From Verrucomicrobiota bacterium (GTDB lineage Bacteria > Verrucomicrobiota > Verrucomicrobiia > Palsa-1439), in the NCBI GenBank assembly GCA_003152315.1, contig PLZV01000059.1, positions 37,868 to 81,645 on the forward strand: DNA of 43,778 bases, given 5' to 3'. The translations under genes and the position numbers were made by a program. Below are positions 18,183 to 25,517 of this stretch, piece by piece. Under the pieces are notes generated by a model that was not told where the DNA came from, did no database searches, and saw only the letters and a list, made by a program, of their open reading frames with translations. Each line of letters starts with the position of its first letter. Position 1 is the first letter of the stretch.

Positions 18183-18247
18183 TCTGGAGGGCCACGCTCC
18201 GTCGTGGCCGCATTCCGCAAACGGACGCGACAGAGCGCGTCCCTCCA
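18183..18247. repeat. Double-hairpin repeat element
   Basis: Two outer arms (18185-18210 and 18222-18247) are imperfect inverted copies (21 of 26 positions), each starting or ending with TGGAGGG/CCCTCCA. Each arm is itself a hairpin: GGCCACG...CGTGGCC in the left, GGACGCG...CGCGTCC in the right. The bases that differ between arms change in pairs, so both stems survive. The left 29 bases recur exactly at 42377-42405. Probably a small non-autonomous palindromic element. Confidence 0.55.
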
Positions 18248-18290
18248 TTAATGGCGGCAAGTCTGGCGTGGCGCGGTGGGCCACCGCGCC

Positions 18291-19577
18291 CTACCGCTGC
18301 GATGGATCGAACGTAATCACTTCCTTCTTCCATCCCTTCGGGCACAAGACGGTTTCACTCGGGGTGGTACGGGCGACGATTTGGCCGCGGCGCATCACGA
18401 TCAGGCGCGGGGCGATGCGGCGGAGGGCGTCGAATTCGGTTGTGGCGTCGAGCAAGACCAGATCGGCGGGATTACCGATTGTGAGGCCGTAGTCTTTGTC
18501 GGTTGCGCCGAAGGCCTTCGCGGGATTTGTGGTGATCATGTCCCAGACTTGCGGGATTTCGCTGGCACCGCTCATTTGGCCATAATGGATCCAGACGAAA
18601 GCGACTTGCAGGGGATCACCGACGCCGAGCGGGTACCACGGGTCCATGATCGAGTCGTGGCCGATGCCGACGTTGACGCCGGCAGCGAGAAGTTCTTTCA
18701 CGCGTGTGTGGCCGCGGCGTTTGGGGTAGGTGTCGAAGCGGCCTTGGAGGACGCTGTTGTCGCAGGGGTTGGTGACCATGTGCAGGCCGGCGCGCTTGAT
18801 GAGACGAATTAGTTTGAACGCGTACGCGTTGTCCACGCTGTGCATGGATGTGGTATGGCTGGCAGTAACGCGTCCACTGAGGCCGCGCTTGATGGTCTCC
18901 GCCGCCAACACTTCCGTGAAACGCGAATTCGGGTCGTCGGTCTCGTCGATGTGGAGGTCGAGTGGTTTATGATACTGCTGCGCGAGGTCGCAGGCGAATT
19001 TCACGTCAGCCACGCCGTCGTCACGGGTCATTTCGTGATGCGGGATGCCGCCAACGATGTCGCATCCAAGTTCCATCGCTTGATCCATGAGCCGTTCGCC
19101 GTTCGGAAACGCGTAGATGCCGTCCTGCGGAAACGCGACAAGTTGAATGTCCACCAGTCCCGCGAATTCCTTCTTCACTTCGAGCAGCGCCTTAACCGCG
19201 GTGAGTTGTGGATCGCAGACATCGACATGGCTGCGGATGCGAGTGACGCCGTGAGCGAGTTCCCATTTCACGGCGAGCGTCGCGCGGCGCTTCACGTCGT
19301 CAAACGTGAGCGTCCGCTTGCGTTCCGCCCAAATCTCGATGCCTTCGATAAGCGTGCCACTCTGGTTGAAGCGTGGTTGTCCCACGGTGAGCGCGGCATC
19401 GAGGTGGACATGGATATCGGTGAACGGCGGCGAGACGAGTTTGCCGGCGCAGTCGATGACCTGGCGCGGGCGCGCCGTGATCTTGGGAGCGATCTTGGCA
19501 ATGAGGCCGTCGTTGACGGCGATGTCAATATTCTTGTCGTACCCGCGTACGTGCGCGTTGCGAAGAATCAGGTCCAT
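18291..19577 (-). CDS. codA: Cytosine deaminase / related amidohydrolase
   Basis: 428 residues from MDLILRN; the start at 19577 fits the usual N-terminal beta-sandwich strand. Hydrolytic deamination of cytosine (possibly isoguanine or related rings) with one divalent metal. Very close in order to E. coli CodA: metal-binding HVH in FTDIHVHLDAAL, QSGTLIEGIEIWAERK, RSHVDVCD, AFPQDGI, His and Glu of LHIDETDDPNSRF, ASHTTSMHS, LQGRFDTYPKRRG, and the Asp of GHDSIMDPWYPLG. The C-terminal tail ending near PKGWKKEVITFDP is not in E. coli CodA and is duplicated at 17572-17673. It stands alone; no CodB-like permease is adjacent, so it may salvage intracellular bases. Confidence 0.87.
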   Translation of the reverse strand: MDLILRNAHVRGYDKNIDIAVNDGLIAKIAPKITARPRQVIDCAGKLVSPPFTDIHVHLDAALTVGQPRFNQSGTLIEGIEIWAERKRTLTFDDVKRRATLAVKWELAHGVTRIRSHVDVCDPQLTAVKALLEVKKEFAGLVDIQLVAFPQDGIYAFPNGERLMDQAMELGCDIVGGIPHHEMTRDDGVADVKFACDLAQQYHKPLDLHIDETDDPNSRFTEVLAAETIKRGLSGRVTASHTTSMHSVDNAYAFKLIRLIKRAGLHMVTNPCDNSVLQGRFDTYPKRRGHTRVKELLAAGVNVGIGHDSIMDPWYPLGVGDPLQVAFVWIHYGQMSGASEIPQVWDMITTNPAKAFGATDKDYGLTIGNPADLVLLDATTEFDALRRIAPRLIVMRRGQIVARTTPSETVLCPKGWKKEVITFDPSQR

Positions 19578-19642
19578 GAAGCGCCTCCGTTGGGCGCATT
19601 GTAACGTGCCGATTGCCAAGCGGAAGCCTATTTTAAAAAGCG

Positions 19643-19670
19643 TTGACGGTCGTGGGCGATGGTGTTATCA
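19643..19670 (+). promoter_or_regulatory. Possible sigma70 promoter of the LysM lipoprotein gene
   Basis: TTGACG (19643-19648), 16 bases, TTATCA (19665-19670), about 36 bases before the ATG at 19706. AAGGAGG at 19684-19690 follows within the leader, though its 15-base distance to the ATG is longer than ideal. It sits in the divergent gap with codA. Confidence 0.4.
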
Positions 19671-19705
19671 CCAATACGTAATGCAAGGAGGAAGGCGTTG
19701 ATATT

Positions 19706-20254
19706 ATGAAGAGTCTCGCAAGAATTTTCCTGTCATGGGCCCTTATGGGGGCCGCGGTGCTGATTTTCAATGGCTGTGCGACGCAACAGAAGCGTATGCA
19801 GCCCGTCAACGAGGAACAGAAGAGTGAGTTCCTCAAGGGCATGGACGTGGTGGAGAGGCCGGAACTGGAACCGGAGTGGGCGGATTTCGTCAAGGACCAT
19901 TATCCGAACTGGCGCCACCACTATTGGGTGGACCGTGGCCAATGGGGAAACCGTGGTTACATCGTTGGTCGCCCGACTGCGGAAGCCGAGCCAGTGGTGG
20001 AAACGACCGTAACACCGCTGCCACCCGCGCCAATCACCCCGCCGACCATCGTCGAGAACGAACCGCCGAAGATCGAGGCACCCGAGAAGCCGACGAAGTA
20101 CGTGGTGAAGAAGGGTGACTCGCTCTGGAAGATCGCGGGCAAGGTCTATCACAATCCACTGAAATGGCCGCGCATCTACCGCGCCAACAAGGAAAAGATC
20201 AAAAACCCGAACCGGATTTTCGCCAATCAGGTTTTGATCATTCCGCAGGATTAA
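19706..20254 (+). CDS. LysM-domain lipoprotein
   Basis: 182 residues. Lipoprotein signal with lipobox FNGC (Cys24) after a hydrophobic segment, so the protein is likely anchored in the outer membrane or periplasmic face. A charged middle region has the WRHHYWVDRGQW patch. A Pro-rich linker with alternating Glu follows (about 95-130), and a single LysM domain closes it (about 132-180: YVVKKGDSLWKIAGKVYHNP...NPNRIFANQVLIIP). LysM binds the GlcNAc backbone of peptidoglycan. The linker-plus-LysM plan suggests a tether between membrane and cell wall. Confidence 0.88.
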   Translation: MKSLARIFLSWALMGAAVLIFNGCATQQKRMQPVNEEQKSEFLKGMDVVERPELEPEWADFVKDHYPNWRHHYWVDRGQWGNRGYIVGRPTAEAEPVVETTVTPLPPAPITPPTIVENEPPKIEAPEKPTKYVVKKGDSLWKIAGKVYHNPLKWPRIYRANKEKIKNPNRIFANQVLIIPQD

Positions 20255-20340
20255 CGGATGATGTGGGGCGGCTCGATTGCCAAGGGCGGGCACATGCAGT
20301 ATGTTTCCGGCGCATGAGGGAACGGCGCCTTAGCTGACAC

Positions 20341-21351
20341 ATGGCAAGCGAAACACTGCATTTCGACAATGCGCGCCAGGCGCAATCGCTCTACGCCAAC
20401 GAACCGAAAAATCTTCGCCTCGTTGAAGACCTGCTCAATCTCAAGGTCACAGCTCGCGACGGCTGGATCAATATCGAAGGTGCTCCGCCCGATATCGAGC
20501 GAGGCAAATCGCTCTTCACGGAACTCCAACAAGCCATCGGCCGCGGCACGTCCATTCGGCGACAGGAATTCAGCCGTGCCGTGAGCGCCATCTCGCGCGG
20601 CGAGCCGCTGAAGATGCAGGAGCTTCACGAGGGACGTGTTGACGTTTCCACCCGCAAGCGGCCCATCGTGCCAAAGACCCAGGGGCAGAAACGTTACCTT
20701 GAAGCGATCCGCAAGAACGACATTGTCATCGGCATCGGCCCCGCGGGCACCGGCAAGACTTATCTGGCCATGGCGATGGCCGTCCACGCATTGCGCAGCG
20801 ACCGCGTGGGCCGTATCATCCTGGCCCGGCCCGCCGTTGAAGCGGGGGAAGCGCTGGGGTTCCTGCCGGGGACGCTGGAGGAGAAAGTCAGCCCGTATTT
20901 GCGCCCGCTCTACGACGCGCTGCACGACATGATGGATCCCGACGAGATCCAGCGCCACCTGGAGCGCGGCGTCATTGAAATCGCGCCGCTGGCGTACATG
21001 CGCGGACGCACGCTCAACAACGCGTTTGTGATTTTGGACGAAGCGCAGAACGCGACCAGCGAACAGATGTTGATGTTTCTCACGCGTATGGGGTTCGACT
21101 CCAAGGTCGTGATCACGGGCGACATCACGCAGGTGGACCTGCCCGGCCACAAGATCTCGGGCCTGATTGAAGTGCAGGGCGTCCTCAAGGGTATCCCCGG
21201 TGTGGAGATCGCGTACTTCGACGAACACGACGTGGTCCGCCACGAGCTTGTCCAGAAGATCGTCACCGCTTACGCCAGGTTTAAGGAGGAGCGCGAACGT
21301 CGCCGGCAGGAAACCGCGGCAAACGGCAACGGCAAACCACCCGCCGCATGA
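20341..21351 (+). CDS. PhoH-like ATPase
   Basis: 336 residues, cytoplasmic. The N-terminal part (about 1-105) contains a KH-like RNA-binding region typical of the family. A P-loop ATPase domain follows: Walker A GPAGTGKT at 133-140, [26 protein letters not shown], Walker [11 protein letters not shown], and the sensor [10 protein letters not shown]. PhoH-like proteins of this type are linked to ribosome and RNA quality control and nearly always neighbour ybeY, as here (ATGA overlap). The last 20 residues are charged and low complexity. The ATG at 20341 lacks a good ribosome-binding site. Confidence 0.92.
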   Translation: MASETLHFDNARQAQSLYANEPKNLRLVEDLLNLKVTARDGWINIEGAPPDIERGKSLFTELQQAIGRGTSIRRQEFSRAVSAISRGEPLKMQELHEGRVDVSTRKRPIVPKTQGQKRYLEAIRKNDIVIGIGPAGTGKTYLAMAMAVHALRSDRVGRIILARPAVEAGEALGFLPGTLEEKVSPYLRPLYDALHDMMDPDEIQRHLERGVIEIAPLAYMRGRTLNNAFVILDEAQNATSEQMLMFLTRMGFDSKVVITGDITQVDLPGHKISGLIEVQGVLKGIPGVEIAYFDEHDVVRHELVQKIVTAYARFKEERERRRQETAANGNGKPPAA

Positions 21352-21821
21352 TCCCCGACAACAGCGGGGTGAGGGTTACGGTGAGCAACCGTCAGCGCCA
21401 ACTGAAGGTCGATACCCGTTGGCTGGCCGGGATGGCCGGGCGCGCGCTCGCCTTCATCCATGATGCCGACTCCCAGCTCGGGATCGCCCTCGTGGACGAC
21501 GCCACCATCGCCAGGCTCAACGCGCAATATCACGACACGCCGGGCCCGACCGATGTACTCAGTTTTGATTACGGGGAAGGGCAGGGAGAACTAATCATCT
21601 CTGTCGAGTGCGCCATCCGCCAAGCCAGGCATTTTCGCACGACGCCGGCGCGTGAACTTATTTTGTACGTCGTCCACGGCATCCTGCACCTTCACGGCTA
21701 CGATGACCAGACACCAAACGACCAACGACGCATGCGCGCGGCGGAGCGAAAGCTCATCTCACGGTTGGGGGAACATTTTGAATTCAAAGGCCTGATTTCA
21801 CAACGAACGGTGAAACGATAG
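21348..21821 (+). CDS. ybeY: Endoribonuclease YbeY (rRNA maturation), variant third metal ligand
   Basis: 157 residues, coupled to the PhoH-like gene by an ATGA overlap. YbeY is a single-strand endoribonuclease that matures the 3' end of 16S rNA and takes part in ribosome quality control. Family markers: LNAQYHDTPGPTDVLSFDY (usually N..yR....pTDVLSFp) and the metal site HGILHLHGYDDQTPND. The canonical motif is HxxxHxxxxxH; here His110 and His114 are present but the third position is Asp120 (GYDD in place of GYDH). Asp can bind zinc, and I believe this variant occurs in relatives, so the gene is probably functional. Confidence 0.9.
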   Translation: MIPDNSGVRVTVSNRQRQLKVDTRWLAGMAGRALAFIHDADSQLGIALVDDATIARLNAQYHDTPGPTDVLSFDYGEGQGELIISVECAIRQARHFRTTPARELILYVVHGILHLHGYDDQTPNDQRRMRAAERKLISRLGEHFEFKGLISQRTVKR

Positions 21822-21841
21822 CGTCGCAGGGCAGATCTTTA

Positions 21842-21869
21842 TTGACTTTTGCGACACAATGAGTTCTAT
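21842..21869 (+). promoter_or_regulatory. Possible sigma70 promoter of the secreted nuclease gene
   Basis: TTGACT (21842-21847), 16 bases, TTCTAT (21864-21869), in an AT-rich gap about 50 bases before the ATG at 21921. The leader lacks a strong Shine-Dalgarno sequence. Confidence 0.35.
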
Positions 21870-21920
21870 TTGATACTTCATGGTGATTATTCGAGGGTAA
21901 ACGTTCGCGTTTAGGGGACA

Positions 21921-23705
21921 ATGATAAAAGACGTCACGATGCGTTTTCTTCTGGGCGGTGTGGCCTTCCTTGTAGCCTCCGGCTTTCCGGCAGTTACTAC
22001 AGCCCAAACCAGAACCCTGCGGATCGTTACCTACAACATAGAAGATGACATTAGCGGCGCCACCGTTCCGCTGCCTGGCCTGATTGCTCCCTCCGGCGGA
22101 AGTGTGACAAACGGCGGTGTGCTCGAAGGGATTGGAGAAGAGATCCTGGGTAGCGACCCGGCACAACCGCTCGACATCCTGGCTTTGCAAGAGACGACCA
22201 GTAACGGGACGACGGTCCAGCCGATTGTGAACGGGTTGAACGCTTTCTATTTATCCCGTAACATCCCCGCCGGATATGCAATGAGCACCGTGCAGGGGAC
22301 GGAAAGCGGCGGCGACACCGCCGATGGAAACGGCCCCAACGCCATCGTCTACAATACGAATACCGTGCAGCTTATCGCCTCCGTCCCGGTCGATCCATCG
22401 GGCGGCACCAGTAAGCTGGGTTCCGCTAGTGGCGAATATCGCGAGGTGATGCGGTACGAGTTTGCACCAGCTGGCGTTACTCCGACTACGAACAATGAGT
22501 TTTACATTTACGTGAGCCACTACAAGTCGGGCACGACTTCCGCCGACCTGACTGCTCGCACCGGCGAGTCGGGAATTATCCGGACCAACTCGGCGACATT
22601 GCCCAGCAATGCGCGGGTGCTCTACGTGGGTGACTTCAACGTCAGCACCAGTAGTGAGGTGTCATACCAAAACATCGTCGGCAGTACACTGGTCGGGATT
22701 CAAGGGATCGACCCATTCAACACTAATGGCACCACCGGCATCAATTGGGCCAACGGCAGCCAGTTGGCCGTGAAAACGGAATCAGCCACCGATCTCCACT
22801 ACCGGGATGATTTTCAAGTGGTATCCAGCAATGTATTTGCCGGTGCGGCCGGCGGATTGGCGTTGGTTTCGGGAACGTATCACACCTTTGGCAACAATGG
22901 CACAACCCCTTACCAGGGCAGTGTGAATTCCGGTAATACCTCGCTGAACAGCGATCTCACGACGAATGTCACGGGGATCAGTGCGACGCAGCTTTACCAG
23001 TACCTGACCACTGCCAGCGATCATTTGCCCGTAGTGGCCGATTACACGATCCCGGTTCCCTCCTCCGCGCCAGTGGCCAGTTTCACCGGTAGCCCGGTCA
23101 GCGGCGTGGCCCCGCTCGCCGTGACCTTCACGGACACGTCCAGCGGCAGCATCACGAATTGGTCCTGGAACTTTGGCGACGGCGGCACGACCAATCTTGC
23201 GACCAACACCGTGCTCTACACGTACAGCACTGCCGGTGTCTACAGCGTGACGGAAACTGTCAGCGGTTCCGGTGGATCGGGCACCAACACCCAGGTGAAT
23301 TACATTGCGGTGTTGACGCCATTCCAAGCCTGGCAGATACAGTACTTCGGTAGCACTACCAACCCGGCGGCGGCATCGGGCGCTGATCCGGACGGTGACG
23401 GCCAGAATAATCTGGCAGAGTTCCTGGCGGGCACCATCCCGACCAACAGCGCCTCGGGCTTGCGCATCACTTCGATCACCGCTCAAGGTAGCGACGTCCA
23501 GGTGACCTGGGCTACGGCCGGCGGTCAGACGGACGTGGTGCAAGCGACCGCCGGCTTGCTGGACGGTTCCTATTCGACCAACTTCCTTGACCTAAGCCCG
23601 TTGATCATCATCTCGGGCAGCGGCGACGCGATCACCAATTACCTCGACAATGGCGGAGCCACCAACGTCCCAGGTCGTTACTACCGCGTGCGTATGCAGC
23701 CTTGA
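21921..23705 (+). CDS. Secreted endonuclease/exonuclease/phosphatase-fold protein with PKD domain
   Basis: 594 residues. The signal peptide (about 1-28) ends near TTAQT. The EEP catalytic domain spans about 30-375 with the family motifs in order: RIVTYNIEDD (Asn), ALQETTSNG (catalytic Glu), YVSHYKSG, YVGDFNVST (Asp-x-Asn) and the terminal SDHLPVVADY (Ser-Asp-His). It could be an extracellular nuclease or phosphodiesterase for nucleic-acid or phosphate scavenging. A PKD domain follows (about 383-465; NWSWNFGDGG), then a Ca-binding-like DPDGDGQNNLAEF motif and a beta tail ending GRYYRVRMQP. That last module of about 120 residues is shared with the broken gene downstream and resembles the C-terminal tails of many verrucomicrobial secreted proteins. 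Confidence 0.82.
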   Translation: MIKDVTMRFLLGGVAFLVASGFPAVTTAQTRTLRIVTYNIEDDISGATVPLPGLIAPSGGSVTNGGVLEGIGEEILGSDPAQPLDILALQETTSNGTTVQPIVNGLNAFYLSRNIPAGYAMSTVQGTESGGDTADGNGPNAIVYNTNTVQLIASVPVDPSGGTSKLGSASGEYREVMRYEFAPAGVTPTTNNEFYIYVSHYKSGTTSADLTARTGESGIIRTNSATLPSNARVLYVGDFNVSTSSEVSYQNIVGSTLVGIQGIDPFNTNGTTGINWANGSQLAVKTESATDLHYRDDFQVVSSNVFAGAAGGLALVSGTYHTFGNNGTTPYQGSVNSGNTSLNSDLTTNVTGISATQLYQYLTTASDHLPVVADYTIPVPSSAPVASFTGSPVSGVAPLAVTFTDTSSGSITNWSWNFGDGGTTNLATNTVLYTYSTAGVYSVTETVSGSGGSGTNTQVNYIAVLTPFQAWQIQYFGSTTNPAAASGADPDGDGQNNLAEFLAGTIPTNSASGLRITSITAQGSDVQVTWATAGGQTDVVQATAGLLDGSYSTNFLDLSPLIIISGSGDAITNYLDNGGATNVPGRYYRVRMQP

Positions 23706-23980
23706 TTGAGGGTCACCCGCCACCGCCATCACCAGCCCAAAAGGCCCGAATTTGCTCGACTTTCTCGCGGTGCTTTGGTCTAGTTCCATGCTGGAGAAGC
23801 GAATCGGCTGGCGTCACGATGCGTTTGCTCAATGGCGTTCCTCCAGGGTCGCAGGGCACAATGACGTTCTAAGAATGCATCGCGCGGGTCGCAGCGTAAA
23901 GCGGTCAATCCCAACACCACGCTACAGGCCTACCCACACCACGAATCCAAACTCGTGCCGCCTCTGAAGGAGAAGCCAGT

Positions 23981-25514
23981 ATGAATACCAGAATCCTAGC
24001 CGCCATCACACTTGGCATCGCGCTGACCCTTACCGCTCGCGCTCAGACCACCAACAGTTGGACCGGCGGCAACGACAAATGGGAATCGACCAATAACTGG
24101 TCGGGTTTGGTCGCACCATCGACGACCGACTCGGCCGACCTCATCACCAACGCGGGCAACAACACCGTCACCATCGATAATGCCACGCCCTCCGCGAATC
24201 TGACCATCAATAACCTCACTCTCAACGCCAACACGCTGCAACTAACCAACCCCGGCACCAACTCGACACTACACATCCTGAATCAGTTGACGCTCAACAC
24301 CGGTGCCACGTTCATCAATCTCGGCGGTACGCTCCTCGTTACCGGTCCGGCACAGGTCAACTAGGGCACGATGAGCTTCACGGGCGGTACGAATCAGATG
24401 GATTCAACCTTCATCGTCGCCAGCACTGCCAATTCCACCGGCACGGTTAGCCTCACTGGCGGGTCGTTTTTTGTTACCAGCAGCACTTTCAGTATCGGCA
24501 ACGACGGTACGGTGGGTGGCACCGGCGGCGTGGCCAATGTGACGGTGTCGGGCGGCCTGTTGCAGGCGGCCAGCATTTTGGTCGGAGACAACTCTTCTGG
24601 CAGCGCCAGTAGTTTCAACATCTCCAGCAATGGTGAGGTGATGGTGCAAGGCGGTTTGCGCGTCAACGGCAACCATCAACGGTGGCACGCTGGTAGTGAC
24701 GGTCGGGCCACCGCCGCCGTTTGAAGACGCCATCCTGAATAACCGTATCGTGGTCGCCTATGGGGCCGACGGCACGATGCTCGTGTCCAACGGCGCGGTC
24801 CGAACTCCGGCGCTGGTGCTCGGTGTCAACGCCGGCAACACCGGCACGCTGGAGTTATCCGGCGGCAGCGCCAGTGTGTTCTCGAACATGACCGTCGGTT
24901 TAGGGGGGTGCGCGTCGACGGGGATCGTCAATGTGACGGGCGGTAGTTTGTACGTGACCAACGGCGGCACGGCTGTACTGGAAGTTCGCAGCGGGACCTT
25001 CACGCTCAGCGCGGGCACGGTGGTAGTGGACAAGCTGGTGGTCACCAACGCGTGCGCGCGCCTGGTGCGCACCGGCGGTACGTTGGTGTACAGCCAACTG
25101 GTGCTCGACCCGAACCTGAGCGCCGTGGGTGACGGGATTCGGAACGCCTGGAAGCAGCAATACGGGCTGGATCCGTTCAACCCCAACCTGGCCAACGCGG
25201 ATGCCGACGGGGACGGGATGAGCAACCTGCAGGAGTTCCTGGCCGGCACCGACCCAACCAACAGCGCGTCGACATTTCGTATTACCAGCTTGACGCGCAC
25301 CGGCAGTAACGTCGCGGTCACGTGGACCATGGGCAGCGGCAAGACCAACGCATTGCAGCGGACCGCCGGGACCGGCAATGGAAGTTACCAGACGAACAAT
25401 TTCGCGGACCTGTTCATAGTCACCAACACCTTGAGAACGGTGACCAACTATCTGGACGTGGGCGGCGCGACCAACACCCCCGCCCGCTACTATCGCGTGC
25501 GGCTGGTGCCGTAG
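23981..25514 (+). pseudogene. Autotransporter-like beta-helix surface protein, broken by amber codon and frameshift
   Basis: Preceded by AAGGAGA. A signal peptide (MNTRILAAITLGIALTLTARA) and Asn/Thr-rich beta-helix repeats (NSWTGGNDKWESTNNWSG) run to a TAG at 24362-24364. The same frame resumes immediately (GTMSFTGGTNQ...) to 24724. From about 24670 the true continuation is one frame over: reading GTCAACGGC, skipping one A, then ACCATCAAC gives VNG-TINGGTLVVTV, which joins smoothly to the frame ending at 25514. Repaired, this would be one protein of about 510 residues with GxxxVTxGxL beta-helix repeats, a DADGDGMSNLQEF motif and the RYYRVRLVP tail. The TAG could derive from CAG (Gln). Genuine decay or a sequencing error are both possible. 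Confidence 0.75.
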
Positions 25515-25517
25515 GAG

